From NCBI RefSeq assembly GCF_004402235.1, contig NZ_SOFS01000012.1:451749-492115 (forward strand): 40,367 bases of DNA, in the 5' to 3' direction. This document shows positions 1 through 9,061 of the stretch, in pieces. This DNA comes from Cryobacterium glucosi (lineage in GTDB: Bacteria > Actinomycetota > Actinomycetes > Actinomycetales > Microbacteriaceae). How positions within the stretch are numbered: position 1 is the first letter of the stretch; each line of letters begins with the position of its first letter. The notes beneath the pieces were generated by a model. That model saw only the letters and a list, made by a program, of their open reading frames with translations. It was not told the origin of the DNA and did not search any database. The position numbers were made by a program, and so were the translations under genes.

Positions 1-95
1 ATCGCCGGTGAACGGGGCATCGGGTAGGTTGGGTTAGGCCAATATTCAGGCACCTCACCGCAGACACGGTGCCGCAGACAGTGAATCGGAGAACC

Positions 96-2678
96 ATGAC
101 GATCCCGAACGTTCCGGACAAGCCAGCCCTCGAGGGCCTCGAGAACAAATGGGGCGGCACCTGGGACACCGAGGGCACGTACCGCTTCGACCGCGACTCC
201 GCGACCAGGGCGAACATCTTCTCCATCGACACTCCCCCGCCGACCGCGTCCGGCTCACTGCACATCGGCCACGTGTTTTCGTACACGCACACCGACGTCG
301 TCGCCCGCTTCCAGCGGATGCGCGGCCGCGACGTGTTCTACCCGATGGGCTGGGACGACAACGGCCTGCCGACCGAACGCCGGGTGCAGAACTACTACGG
401 CGTGCGCTGCGACCCGTCGCTGCCGTATGCCCCCGACTTCACCGCGCCCTTCGAGGGCGGCGACGGCAAGAGCACCAAGGCCGCCGACCAAGTCCCGATC
501 AGCCGCCGCAACTTCATCGAACTCTGTGAACGCCTCACCCTCGAAGACGAGAAGCAGTTCGAAGCGCTCTGGCGCGACCTCGGCCTGAGCGTCGACTGGA
601 CCCAGACCTACCGCACGATCGGTTCGCACTCGATCGCATCCTCCCAGCTCGCCTTCCTCGGCAACGTCGCCCGCGGCGAGGCCTACCAGGCCATGGCGCC
701 GACCCTCTGGGACGTCACCTTCCGCACGGCCGTCGCGCAGGCCGAGCTCGAGGACAAGGACATGCCCGCCGCGTACCACCGGGTCTCCTTCCGCAAGCCC
801 GACGGTTCCACGATCGAGATCGAGACCACCCGGCCCGAGTTGCTGCCGGCCTGCGTGGCCCTCGTCGCGCATCCGGACGACGAGCGCTACAAGCACCTCT
901 TCGGCACGACCGTGCGCACCCCGCTCTTCGACGTCGAAGTTCCTATCCTCGCCCACCACCTCGCCCAGAAGGACAAGGGCAGCGGCATCGCGATGATCTG
1001 CACCTTCGGCGACGTGACCGACGTGGTCTGGTGGCGGGAGCTCGACCTGCCGAACCGCGCGATCATGGGCTTCGACGGCCGCATCATCGCCGAGGCGCCC
1101 GAGGTCATCACGAGCGAAGCCGGAATCGCCGCGTATGCCGAGCTCGCCGGAAAGACCGTTTTCTCGGCCAAGCAGGCCGTCGTCGCCCTTCTCACGGCGA
1201 GCGGCGACATGATCGGCGAACCGAAGCCGATCGTGCACCCGGTCAAGTTCTTCGAGAAGGGCGACAAGCCCCTCGAGATCGTGTCGACCCGCCAGTGGTA
1301 CATCCGTAACGGAGCGCGCGACGAGGCACTCCGGTCCCGCCTGCTCTCGCACGGCGCCGACCTGCAGTGGCACCCCGAATTCATGAAGGTCCGCTACGAC
1401 AACTGGGTCAACGGCCTCACCGGCGACTGGCTCGTCTCCCGCCAGCGCTTCTTCGGAGTTCCGCTTCCGGTCTGGTACCCGCTGGATGCCGACGCGAACC
1501 CGGTCTTCGACCAGCCGATCGTCGCCACCCGCGACCAGCTCCCGGTCGACCCCTCTTCCGACACCGCGCCGGGGTACGCAAGCACCCAGCGCGGCCAGGC
1601 CGGCGGTTTCGTCGGCGAGGTCGACGTGATGGATACCTGGGCGACGTCCTCGCTCACCCCGCAGCTCGCCGGCGGCTGGGAGCGCGACCCACAGCTCTTC
1701 GACCTCGTCTACCCGTACTCGCTCCGCCCGCAGGGCCAGGACATCATCCGCACCTGGCTGTTCTCCACCCTGCTCCGCGCCGAACTCGAGGACGGCCGGT
1801 CCCCGTGGAAGCACGCGGCCCTGTCCGGGTTCATCGTCGACCCCGACCGCAAGAAGATGTCGAAGTCCAAGGGCAACGTCGTCACCCCCGCCGACATGCT
1901 CGTGCAGCACGGTTCGGATGCCGTGCGCTACTGGGCCGCCTCCTCGCGCCTCGGCACCGACGCGGCCTTCGACCCCAAGAACCCGACGCAGATCAAGATC
2001 GGCCGTCGCCTCGCGATCAAGATCCTGAACGCGTCGAAGTTCATCCTCGGCTTCGACGGGGCAGCGGACGCCGCGATCACCGAGCCCCTCGACCGCAGCA
2101 TGATCGCCCGCCTCACGAGTGTCGTCGCCCAGGCGACGACCGCGTTCGACAGCTACGACCACGCCCGCGCCCTCGAGGTCACCGAGAGCTTCTTCTGGAC
2201 GTTCTGCGACGACTACCTCGAGCTCGTCAAGGAACGCGCGTACGGCGAAGCCGGCGCCGGGCAGGCCTCGGCCGTCGCGGCGCTCCGCACCGCACTGTCG
2301 ACCCTGCTCCGTCTGTTCGCCCCGTTCGTGCCGTTCGCGACCGAAGAGGCGTGGTCCTGGTCCAACGAGGGATCCGTGCACCGGGCCGCCTGGCCCATCG
2401 CGGCAGACCTCGCCGCAGGTTCAGGGGGGAACCCCGCACTGCTCGAGCTGTCCAGTCGCGCGCTCACCGGCATCCGGCGCGGAAAGACGGATGCGAAAGC
2501 GTCCCAGAAAACCGACGTCGCATCTGCTGTAATTAGCGGTACGGCTGCAGAGGTTGCCCTGCTCGCGCAGGCTGCCGCAGATCTGCAGGCTGTCGGCCGG
2601 ATCTCGGAATTGGTTTTTGTCGAAGGCGGCGAGTTGGCAGTCACGGAAATCGTGCTCGCCACGGTGTCGGAGAGTTAG
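96..2678 (+). CDS. valS: Valine--tRNA ligase
   Basis: Class Ia aminoacyl-tRNA synthetase that charges tRNA-Val with valine in the cytosol and edits misactivated threonine. The HIGH motif is at about residues 56-59 (within [10 protein letters not shown]) and KMSKS at about 587-591. A CP1 editing region lies between them and an anticodon-binding helical domain follows. I chose ATG 96 because GGAG lies just upstream; a GTG nine codons earlier (69) is open but has no clear ribosome site. The protein is 860 residues, shorter than E. coli ValS (about 950), and I see no charged C-terminal coiled-coil arm. That fits the archaeal-like type 2 ValS known from some Actinobacteria (inference). The stop is 10 bases before the next gene, so the two are probably cotranscribed. 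Confidence 0.97.
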   Translation: MTIPNVPDKPALEGLENKWGGTWDTEGTYRFDRDSATRANIFSIDTPPPTASGSLHIGHVFSYTHTDVVARFQRMRGRDVFYPMGWDDNGLPTERRVQNYYGVRCDPSLPYAPDFTAPFEGGDGKSTKAADQVPISRRNFIELCERLTLEDEKQFEALWRDLGLSVDWTQTYRTIGSHSIASSQLAFLGNVARGEAYQAMAPTLWDVTFRTAVAQAELEDKDMPAAYHRVSFRKPDGSTIEIETTRPELLPACVALVAHPDDERYKHLFGTTVRTPLFDVEVPILAHHLAQKDKGSGIAMICTFGDVTDVVWWRELDLPNRAIMGFDGRIIAEAPEVITSEAGIAAYAELAGKTVFSAKQAVVALLTASGDMIGEPKPIVHPVKFFEKGDKPLEIVSTRQWYIRNGARDEALRSRLLSHGADLQWHPEFMKVRYDNWVNGLTGDWLVSRQRFFGVPLPVWYPLDADANPVFDQPIVATRDQLPVDPSSDTAPGYASTQRGQAGGFVGEVDVMDTWATSSLTPQLAGGWERDPQLFDLVYPYSLRPQGQDIIRTWLFSTLLRAELEDGRSPWKHAALSGFIVDPDRKKMSKSKGNVVTPADMLVQHGSDAVRYWAASSRLGTDAAFDPKNPTQIKIGRRLAIKILNASKFILGFDGAADAAITEPLDRSMIARLTSVVAQATTAFDSYDHARALEVTESFFWTFCDDYLELVKERAYGEAGAGQASAVAALRTALSTLLRLFAPFVPFATEEAWSWSNEGSVHRAAWPIAADLAAGSGGNPALLELSSRALTGIRRGKTDAKASQKTDVASAVISGTAAEVALLAQAAADLQAVGRISELVFVEGGELAVTEIVLATVSES

Positions 2679-2688
2679 GGAGAACCAG

Positions 2689-3135
2689 ATGGCTATTCAC
2701 GTACGAGCATTGGGCGACAAGGACTTTTTCGCCTGGCTGGGCCTCTTCGAGGGCTACAGCGAGTTCTACAAGAGCGAACTGACCGATGAGAAGGCCCTCC
2801 GCGTCTGGAGCTGGATCATCGATCGGAACCACGTGCTGAACGGCGCGGTCGCAGTCAGTGACGACGGCGACTTCGTGGGCTTCGCGCACTACCGGGAGGT
2901 GCCGAACACGCTCAGCGCCACCCGCGGTCTCTTCATCGACGACCTGTTCGTCGTGCCGGAGCACCGTACGGGCGGCGTCGGCCGTTCGCTGATCGGGTTC
3001 GCCAAGGACTACGCGGCCGAGCACAAGCTCACGACCGTGCAGTGGATCACCGCCGCGGACAACGAGACCGCCCAGCGTCTCTACGACGACGTCGGCACCC
3101 GCACCGACTGGGTCACCTACGAGATCGAGCTCTGA
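2689..3135 (+). CDS. GNAT family N-acetyltransferase
   Basis: A 148-residue single-domain acetyltransferase predicted to move an acetyl group from acetyl-CoA to an unknown amine. The acetyl-CoA binding motif A is clear: IDDLFVVPEHRTGGVGRSL, residues about 88-106, with the R-T-G-G-V-G pyrophosphate loop. It is followed by the typical N-E-T-A-Q-R-L-Y motif B near residue 125. GGGAG six bases before ATG 2689 sets the start. It follows valS by 10 bases and precedes a small gene by 5, so the three form one transcription unit. Nothing in the sequence identifies the substrate. A role linked to translation is possible from the context but unproven. Confidence 0.9.
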   Translation: MAIHVRALGDKDFFAWLGLFEGYSEFYKSELTDEKALRVWSWIIDRNHVLNGAVAVSDDGDFVGFAHYREVPNTLSATRGLFIDDLFVVPEHRTGGVGRSLIGFAKDYAAEHKLTTVQWITAADNETAQRLYDDVGTRTDWVTYEIEL

Positions 3136-3140
3136 GCCCG

Positions 3141-3410
3141 ATGCAGGTGGGAACCCGCTGGTCGTTCGGCGGCACGGCGCCGTCCGGTCTGCCCGAGGTT
3201 GTCCTCCTCGCGGTCAGCACGGTCGAGCAGGACCTCACGGTCGCCCCGAAGGACGGTACGGATTCGTGGCGTTGGACGCTGACCTGGCTCGAGGCCAAGC
3301 CGGTGATCGAGCTCGATGACGGCACCGTCATCCGCTACAACGCGGTCGACGACAGCGCAACGATCACGCAGCCCTCGATCGAGGTCGAGGACGACGAGGA
3401 CTGGATCTAG
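3141..3410 (+). CDS. Small hypothetical protein, acidic C-terminus
   Basis: An 89-residue protein I cannot assign to a named family. It starts five bases after the GNAT stop, without a strong ribosome site of its own, so it probably depends on translational coupling. The sequence alternates hydrophobic and polar residues as in a small beta-rich fold, and ends in a very acidic tail (EVEDDEDWI). Codon usage matches its neighbours (third positions mainly G or C), which supports a real gene. A longer open frame upstream overlaps the GNAT gene and is not favoured. The next gene is convergent, 20 bases away. Confidence 0.7.
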   Translation: MQVGTRWSFGGTAPSGLPEVVLLAVSTVEQDLTVAPKDGTDSWRWTLTWLEAKPVIELDDGTVIRYNAVDDSATITQPSIEVEDDEDWI

Positions 3411-3430
3411 ACCCGGAGGTCCCGCGGGTA

Positions 3431-4657
3431 TCAGTCGCGCGGGATCACCGGTTCCGTCGCGCCCGGCCGGTCCGGTCCCGCCGAGAGGGCGAGACGGATC
3501 ATCGCGGCGGCGCCCAGGATGGGACCGGGTACCAGGACCAGCAGGGCGTACTGCCAGCCCACGAGTCCGGCGAGCACCGGGACGACCTGGATCGTGACGA
3601 CTGTGATCAGGAAGCCGATGGCCGTCTGGACGGTCAATGCCGTGCCCACGTAGCGCGGATCGGCGGACTCGCTGAGCGAGGTGGAGAAGACGCCGGAATC
3701 GGCGATGACGGATGCGCCCCACACCGCTAGGACGATGACGAGGGTCACCGGCGCCGCAGTGAAGAACAGCGGAGAGGCGAGGGCACAGCTGCCGCTGACG
3801 ATCAGGGCTCCGGCACCCGCAGGACCGCGACCGTATCGGTCGGCCGCCCACCCGCCCAGCAGGGCGCCGGACGCACCGGCCACTCCGATCACGAGAAAGA
3901 TGACGAGTGTGTCCCAGGCCGCCACGGACTCTCCCGCCGCCGACCGGCCGGCGCGAACGAAGGCGGGCAGCCAGGTCCAGAGCGCGAACAACTCCCACAT
4001 GTGGCCGAAGTAGCCGAAATTGGCCAGGCGAGAACGTCTGTCCCTGAACATGTCCACGGCGTACCGCGGGTTGATCGGGGCGCTCCCGGACGAACCGTGC
4101 GGGCCCGACCGGATCAGGAGCGCCGCAACGACCGCGGCGACGGCGGCGAGAACCGCGGAGACGTTCATCACGTCCCGCCACGCCAGATCGGGCAGTCCGC
4201 GGACGAGGTGCGGCAGTGCTGAGCCGAGGGTCAGGGCCGCGATCATGAGGCCGAAGGCCCGCCCCCTGGCCAGGGACGGCGCCCAGGACGCCGTGAGTTT
4301 CATCCCGACCGGGTACACGCCCGCCAGCAGCGCACCGGTCAGGAAGCGCGGGAGGAGCGCCGTCGCGAGGTCCGTCGCCGTCGCGGTGAACGCGAGAATG
4401 CACCCGGCGGTGCCCAGCGCGCACCCCGCCATCAACAGCTGGGGCGGTATCCGGTCCGCCGCGTTCAGGACCGCGGACAGGACGGCGCCGACCACGAAAC
4501 CGAGCTGCACGGATGCCGTCAGCCAGACCGCGTCGACCGTCGAGATATTCCACTCCAGCCTGAGCGCAGGAACGACCGCGGACGCGGAGAACCAGGCGGA
4601 CATGGCCAGGACCTGGACAAGCGCGATCAGCAGCCGCTGGCGCTTCTGCCGGGTCAC
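3431..4657 (-). CDS. Major facilitator superfamily transporter
   Basis: A 408-residue integral membrane protein with about twelve hydrophobic segments, the usual MFS length. The loop motif GWAADRYGRGP around residues 268-278 matches the MFS motif A pattern (G-x-x-x-D-R-x-G-R). It probably moves a small solute or drug across the plasma membrane by proton coupling; the substrate cannot be read from the sequence. The start is GTG 4657, preceded by a G-rich stretch that could serve as a ribosome site. The gene lies 57 bases downstream of the DHFR-like gene on the same strand and may be cotranscribed with it. It converges on the valS unit. Confidence 0.88.
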   Translation of the reverse strand: MTRQKRQRLLIALVQVLAMSAWFSASAVVPALRLEWNISTVDAVWLTASVQLGFVVGAVLSAVLNAADRIPPQLLMAGCALGTAGCILAFTATATDLATALLPRFLTGALLAGVYPVGMKLTASWAPSLARGRAFGLMIAALTLGSALPHLVRGLPDLAWRDVMNVSAVLAAVAAVVAALLIRSGPHGSSGSAPINPRYAVDMFRDRRSRLANFGYFGHMWELFALWTWLPAFVRAGRSAAGESVAAWDTLVIFLVIGVAGASGALLGGWAADRYGRGPAGAGALIVSGSCALASPLFFTAAPVTLVIVLAVWGASVIADSGVFSTSLSESADPRYVGTALTVQTAIGFLITVVTIQVVPVLAGLVGWQYALLVLVPGPILGAAAMIRLALSAGPDRPGATEPVIPRD

Positions 4658-4714
4658 GACCGGTCGCCCGCCCCCGGATCCCGGCGGCAGGGGCCGGGCC
4701 GCCGGGCCCGCGGA

Positions 4715-5278
4715 TCAGGCCTGCGGCACGACATACCGCAGGTACACCATTCCGTTTCGGAATCGTCGTTCACCCCGGAGCTCGAGCGGCATCCTCAGGT
4801 GCTCCGGCAGGAACCGGGTGCCGCCGCCGACGATGATCGGCGTCACGAAACGGTGGATCTCATCGACAACGCCCGCCTTGAGCGCGTGCGCGGCGAGCCC
4901 AGGACCGCCGATGGACACGCTCAGCCTGCTGTCCGCGACGAGGCTGCGTACCTCGGCGGCGTCGAAGGAGCGCTCGATGCGCGTCCGCGTCGTCGTGACC
5001 GCCGCGAGGTTGTGCGAGTAGACGACCTTTTCGGCGGCCTGCCAGATATCGGTGTACTCCCGCACCACGTCGGGCGGATCGACGAGTTCTCTCGCGGTCT
5101 CCCAGAACGCCATCGTCTCGTACATCCTGCGTCCGTACAGGTAGGTGCCGATCTTGCGTTCGAGGGCGTTGATGAAGGCGTGCACCTCCTCGTCGGGCGT
5201 CGCCCAGTCGAAATCACCGGCGGCATCCGCTGTGTACCCGTCGAGCGACGTGATACCCGAGTAGATCAGCCTGGCCAT
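4715..5278 (-). CDS. Dihydrofolate reductase / RibD C-terminal family reductase
   Basis: A 187-residue cytosolic NADPH-dependent reductase-like protein of the DHFR/RibD_C superfamily. Family features are the N-terminal strand IYSGITSLDGYTAD, the central Y-G-R-R-M-Y-E-T helix (about 49-56), the nucleotide-binding SIGGPGLAAHAL (about 122-133) and the C-terminal P-I-I-V-G-G-G-T-R-F motif (about 147-156). Such stand-alone proteins (often called YwjB/YyaP-like) usually have no proven substrate and are not the essential folA enzyme. GGGAGG seven bases before ATG 5278 fixes the start. It lies between the thiolase (84 bases upstream) and the MFS gene (57 bases downstream). Confidence 0.9.
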   Translation of the reverse strand: MARLIYSGITSLDGYTADAAGDFDWATPDEEVHAFINALERKIGTYLYGRRMYETMAFWETARELVDPPDVVREYTDIWQAAEKVVYSHNLAAVTTTRTRIERSFDAAEVRSLVADSRLSVSIGGPGLAAHALKAGVVDEIHRFVTPIIVGGGTRFLPEHLRMPLELRGERRFRNGMVYLRYVVPQA

Positions 5279-5362
5279 GTGTCCTCCCGTCGCCCCTGCG
5301 TCTGCAGCTTCATACTGGCCTGCCCTGTCGCCCAGCGGAAGAGCCCTGAGACGAACGAACCC

Positions 5363-6649
5363 CTAGCCGGGCGCGCCCTCCCAGCGGAAGAGCGCCGCGA
5401 GCCCGAGACCGCCGGCGATGCTGACCATGGCGAGGGCGTGCGCCCCCTTCGGGGCATCCGCCCCCTTCGGGGAATCCGCCCCCTCGACACCGTCGGCGCG
5501 GGACTGTGCCAGAAGCCGCAGCACGATCAGGGCACCGGATGCGCCGAACGGGTGCCCGAGGGCGAGCGCGCCGCCCTGCCGGTTGGCTCTGTCCTCCGGC
5601 ACGTCGATCAGGTCGAGGGAGGCGAGCACCTGGGCCGCGAAGGCTTCGACGATCTCGACGCGAGCGAGGGCCTCGGCAGGGATGCCCGTGCGCGCGAGCA
5701 GGGACCTGCCTGCCTCGCCGCCGCCGGCACCGAGCAGGTTGGGGTCGGTTCCGGCCGGGACGGCGTCGACGAATGTGAGGAAGCCGGGGCTGCCCGTTCC
5801 GGCCTGGAATGAGCCGCTCGCCAGGAGGTCCCTCGCGCGGGCCCTGCTCGTGACGAGCACGACTACGGCGCCGTCGGCGTCTGCGCAGGAATTGCCTGCC
5901 GTGACCGTTCCGCCCGGGCGGAAGGCCGCTGGGAAGCGGCGGAGCAGGGCAGCGTCGAGCTTCGGGCGGGGGCCTTCGTCGGCCGTGACGCGTGCGCCCG
6001 TCCCGTCGATGCCGGCGATCCCGACGATCTCTGCCTCGAACGCTCCCGCACCCGCGGCGGCGACGGCGCGACGGTGGCTGCGGGCGGCGAAGGCGTCCTG
6101 GCGTTCCCTGCCGATTCCGAAGTGCGCGGCCACGTTCTCGGCGGCGACGCCCATGTCGGGGTCGCCGACCGAATCCGGCGCGAACCGGACGCGATCGAAG
6201 AAGTCCGGCTCCCCCGGCGCCGAACTCACGCGGTGCGCGCGGAGGGGCGCGGTGCTGCAGCTCTCGACACCGCCGGCCAGGTAGAGGCTGCCGGCGCCCG
6301 CGGCGACGAGGCGGCAGGCGAGCACGATCGCCTCCAGCCCGGACCCGCACTGCCGGTCGACGGTCAGGCCTGGCACGCTCACCGGGAATCCGGCCTCGAG
6401 CAGCGCGAGGCGGGCGAGGTTCCCGCCGCCGCCCGTGGCGTTCCCGATGATCACGTCGTCGATGTGCGCGGGATCGAGGCCGAGGTCGGCGACGACCGCG
6501 GAGAGCACGGGGGCGAGCAGCCGGTCGGCGGTGATCAGGGACAGGGCTCCGCCGCTTCGCCCGAAGGCCGTGCGACGACCCCAGAGGATGACGGGCTCGC
6601 GGTCGGCGGCAGGAGCCGCGGCGGTGTGCTCAGTCGAGGCGCTCGACAC
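5363..6649 (-). CDS. Divergent thiolase (acetyl-CoA acyltransferase family)
   Basis: A 428-residue thiolase-fold protein. The nucleophile Cys101 (VDRQCGSG) and the His366 motif (ALGHPFGASG) are present. The NEAF asparagine is replaced by Val334, and the acid/base Cys near the C-terminus is Ser410 (MVSIAGGLG). The V334-H366 spacing of 32 equals that of N316-H348 in the Zoogloea enzyme, so the alignment is secure. A 14-residue insertion, partly coded by an 18-bp tandem repeat, sits between the last two motifs. AAGGAG six bases before GTG 6649 sets the start, overlapping the ligase gene by 20 bases. Ligase-thiolase pairs such as B. subtilis yhfT-yhfS and staphylococcal vraA-vraB are similar in layout. 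It may acylate or bind CoA thioesters rather than act as a normal thiolase. Confidence 0.88.
   Translation of the reverse strand: MSSASTEHTAAAPAADREPVILWGRRTAFGRSGGALSLITADRLLAPVLSAVVADLGLDPAHIDDVIIGNATGGGGNLARLALLEAGFPVSVPGLTVDRQCGSGLEAIVLACRLVAAGAGSLYLAGGVESCSTAPLRAHRVSSAPGEPDFFDRVRFAPDSVGDPDMGVAAENVAAHFGIGRERQDAFAARSHRRAVAAAGAGAFEAEIVGIAGIDGTGARVTADEGPRPKLDAALLRRFPAAFRPGGTVTAGNSCADADGAVVVLVTSRARARDLLASGSFQAGTGSPGFLTFVDAVPAGTDPNLLGAGGGEAGRSLLARTGIPAEALARVEIVEAFAAQVLASLDLIDVPEDRANRQGGALALGHPFGASGALIVLRLLAQSRADGVEGADSPKGADAPKGAHALAMVSIAGGLGLAALFRWEGAPG
5441..5484. repeat. 18-bp tandem repeat (2.4 copies) inside the thiolase gene
   Basis: Two 18-bp units starting CGCCCCCTTCGGGG (5441-5458 and 5459-5476), differing at one base, are followed by a partial third (5477-5484). 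Read on the minus strand they code for the repeating peptide DSPKGADAPKGA, in frame, inside an insertion absent from standard thiolases. Confidence 0.85.
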
Positions 6650-8126
6650 GGGGGTCTCCTTCGGTGATCCAGTCGGCAAGCAGGCGCCGGCTGACCTTGC
6701 CCGCCCGGGTGACGGGCAGGTCCGTGATCCGGTAATAGGCGCGCGGGCGTTTCGGCGGGGCGAGGCCGGTCGCGGCCGTCCGCAGGTCGGCGAGGGTGAA
6801 CGCCCCAGCGCCGGGGTCGGGTGCTTCGAGGAGCGCGGCGACGAGCAGCGTACCGCGCCGGGCATCCGCGAGGCCGGTCACGACGACCTGTGCTCCGGCC
6901 CCGCCTGCAGCGGAGCCGCCGAGGCCGGTGAGGAGGGTCGCCTCGACCTCCTGCGGGTAGACGTTGTGACCGGAGGTGACGATCATGTCGGCCCGGCGGC
7001 CCTCGAAGTGCAGTTCGCCGGCGTCGTCGAGATGGCCCTGGTCGCCGACCGTGCACCACTCGCCGGTCTGGTCAGCAGCGACGCGGGCGAACGCCGTGCC
7101 GTCGTCGCCCCAGGCGTAGCCTGCGCTGACCAGGCGGCTGCGCACGACGATGGTCCCGGTGGCTCCGGGGGCGGATGCCCGGCCCGCGTCATCGAGGACG
7201 CGCACGTCGACGCCGGGGAACGGCCGGCCGACGGCCGTCGGCGACTCGGTCCGGTCCTCACCGGGGCGGAGTCGCCTGGCGGTGACGAAGCTCAGTTCCG
7301 CGGCGCCGTAATAGTCGAAGACCGTGGCTCGGGGCGCCCAGTTCCGGACACTCGCGAGAGTGGCGGCGTCGAGCCGGGCGCCCGCGCTGACGATCGCGGT
7401 GAGCGCGCCTCCGTCCACGCCGGCGATCAAACCCCGCTCGGCGAGCATTCGGAGCGCGGTCGGGACGGCGACGATGCGGGTCACGCCGGCGTGTGCCACG
7501 GAGTCGAGGGCATCGCCGACGTCGAAGTGCGGCAGGGTGTGGAACGCAGCCCCCGCGTAGAGGGTTTCGGCGAGGGCGTAGAGCGTCAGGCTCGCCGACA
7601 GCGGTCCGGGGGCGAGGACCCGGTCGTCGGCGCGGAGGTCGAACAAGGCGGAACTCGCTGCGAAGGCCCGCTGCCAGGAGTCCCTGCCGCGGGTGAAAGC
7701 CTTGGGCAGCGCGGTGGTGCCCGAGGTGAAGCCGTAGAGGAAGACCGAATCCGCTGGCCCGTCGCGGAGGCCGGCTGGCGCCGGTGGCGTCGTCGGCGCC
7801 CGCGATGAAGACGCCGGTAGCGGCGTCGAGCCGGCCTCGCGCAGCATCCGCTCGATCGCCGTGCGCTGCAGGGCCGGCCAGTCCGGGTCGAGCACGGCGA
7901 CAGTACCCACGCCCGCGACCGCGGCGACGAAGTCCACGACGAAGTCGAGACCGTTCGGCAGGCAGAGCACGGTCGGGCCGCCGGACGACTCCCCCGCCAG
8001 TTCGCGGGCGCGGCGGCTCGACCGGACCTGGAGTTCGGCGTAGCTGAGCCGGTCCGCACCGATCGTGACGGCGTTCGCGTCCGGCTGCAGGGCGGCCCAG
8101 TGCTGGAGGCGGTCGAGGAAGGGCAC
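6630..8126 (-). CDS. AMP-dependent acyl-CoA ligase-like (ANL superfamily) enzyme
   Basis: A 498-residue adenylate-forming enzyme predicted to activate a carboxylic acid with ATP and load it onto CoA or another thiol. Motifs in order: P-loop GFTSGTTALPKAF (about 132-144), aromatic YYGAAE, TVGDQGHLDDAGELHFEGRR (A7/A8 region), NVYPQEVE, and the C-terminal catalytic lysine in TRAGKVSRR (about Lys477). All are intact, so it is probably active. The first in-frame start after the upstream stop is GTG 8126; its ribosome site is weak (AGGA 15 bases away). It lies 44 bases after the methyltransferase and overlaps the thiolase start by 20 bases, so the three genes form an operon. The acyl substrate is unknown. 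Confidence 0.9.
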   Translation of the reverse strand: MPFLDRLQHWAALQPDANAVTIGADRLSYAELQVRSSRRARELAGESSGGPTVLCLPNGLDFVVDFVAAVAGVGTVAVLDPDWPALQRTAIERMLREAGSTPLPASSSRAPTTPPAPAGLRDGPADSVFLYGFTSGTTALPKAFTRGRDSWQRAFAASSALFDLRADDRVLAPGPLSASLTLYALAETLYAGAAFHTLPHFDVGDALDSVAHAGVTRIVAVPTALRMLAERGLIAGVDGGALTAIVSAGARLDAATLASVRNWAPRATVFDYYGAAELSFVTARRLRPGEDRTESPTAVGRPFPGVDVRVLDDAGRASAPGATGTIVVRSRLVSAGYAWGDDGTAFARVAADQTGEWCTVGDQGHLDDAGELHFEGRRADMIVTSGHNVYPQEVEATLLTGLGGSAAGGAGAQVVVTGLADARRGTLLVAALLEAPDPGAGAFTLADLRTAATGLAPPKRPRAYYRITDLPVTRAGKVSRRLLADWITEGDPRVERLD

Positions 8127-8170
8127 GCTCGAGTCTACTTTTCCTGAGGTCCCCTGCTCGGTGACAAAAG

Positions 8171-9061
8171 CTACTTGACCGCGATGATCTCGCCGTGCGG
8201 CATGCCGAACCAGCCATCGGGGTCGCCTGCCCACTGCCGCCAGGCTGCGGACATGGCGCGCAGGTCGGTGAGGTCGGCGGCCCCGGATTCGATCGCGTGC
8301 GCGGCGAAATCGGACTCGGTCGCGCGCAGGGCCCAGGATTCCCCCCACCAGTCGCGCTCGGCATCCGTGGCGAAGCACCAGATGGACGCACTGCTCGTCA
8401 CCGCGTCGAAGCCGGCGAGCCTGGCCCAGGCCTTGAGCGCGCGGCCGGCGTCTGGATCACCTCCGTTCCAGTAGTGCACCGCACGGTAGGCGGTCATCCA
8501 GGACTGGAGGCCGGGGAGCTTGGGGTACCAGGCCACGCCGCCGTAGTCGACATCGCGGGCGGCGAGGATGCCGCCCGGTTTCAGCACGCGGCGGAGTTCC
8601 CTCAGGGCGGCGACCGGGTTGGCCAGGTGCTGAAGCACCTGGTGCGCGTGCACGAGGTCGAAGCTGTCGTCCGCGAAGTCGAGGGCATAGACGTCGCCGA
8701 CCCGGAAGGTGACGTTGGGCACACCCTCGTCGACGGCGAGCCCGGCCGCCTGGGCGACGATCGCAGCGGAGGCGTCGACGCCGGTGACCGTGCCCGGAGA
8801 AACCCGGCGCGCGAGGTCGACCGTGATCGTGCCAGGCCCGCAGCCGACATCGAGGACCCTCAGCCCCGGCGTAAGGTGCGGGATCAGGTACGCGGCCGAG
8901 TTCAGGACGGTACGCCAGGTGTGCGAGCGGAGCACGCTCTCGTGGTGCCCGTGCGTATAGGTGTCGCGGATCGCCTCGCCGTGCGGGGCGATCTCGACGC
9001 GGTCGGCGTCCCTGTTGTCCGGCTGGGAGTGTGCGGGCTCGCGTGTTTGCTCGGCGGTCAT
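8171..9061 (-). CDS. Class I SAM-dependent methyltransferase (UbiE/Methyltransf_11 type)
   Basis: A 296-residue cytosolic enzyme predicted to transfer a methyl group from S-adenosylmethionine. Motif I VLDVGCGPGTITVDLA lies near residues 69-84, the acidic residue GVDAS near 94-98, the VGDVYALDFADDSFD post-II region near 121-135, and LRRVLKPGGIL near 157-167. The first 30 residues are polar and probably disordered. It is the first gene of the operon with the ligase and thiolase, so its substrate may be a product of that pathway (inference). A -10 element TAGGCT ends six bases before ATG 9061, which suggests a leaderless transcript; there is no good ribosome site. Confidence 0.92.
   Translation of the reverse strand: MTAEQTREPAHSQPDNRDADRVEIAPHGEAIRDTYTHGHHESVLRSHTWRTVLNSAAYLIPHLTPGLRVLDVGCGPGTITVDLARRVSPGTVTGVDASAAIVAQAAGLAVDEGVPNVTFRVGDVYALDFADDSFDLVHAHQVLQHLANPVAALRELRRVLKPGGILAARDVDYGGVAWYPKLPGLQSWMTAYRAVHYWNGGDPDAGRALKAWARLAGFDAVTSSASIWCFATDAERDWWGESWALRATESDFAAHAIESGAADLTDLRAMSAAWRQWAGDPDGWFGMPHGEIIAVK

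Noticed and set aside
1..95. T-box riboswitch before valS
   Set aside because: I see no T-box sequence or terminator stem in the 95 bases available. TAGGTT at 25-30 may be a -10 element.
255..2381. Long minus-strand open frame opposite valS
   Set aside because: It is a GC-rich shadow of valS with Arg/Gly/Val-rich low-quality protein and no domain.
3420..3444. Hairpin between the hypothetical gene and the MFS gene as a shared terminator
   Set aside because: A 7-bp stem is present, but it runs into the MFS coding end and has no T-run on either strand.
6650..6865. Upstream extension of the thiolase frame
   Set aside because: It lies inside the ligase gene, and a strong AAGGAG marks GTG 6649 as the start.
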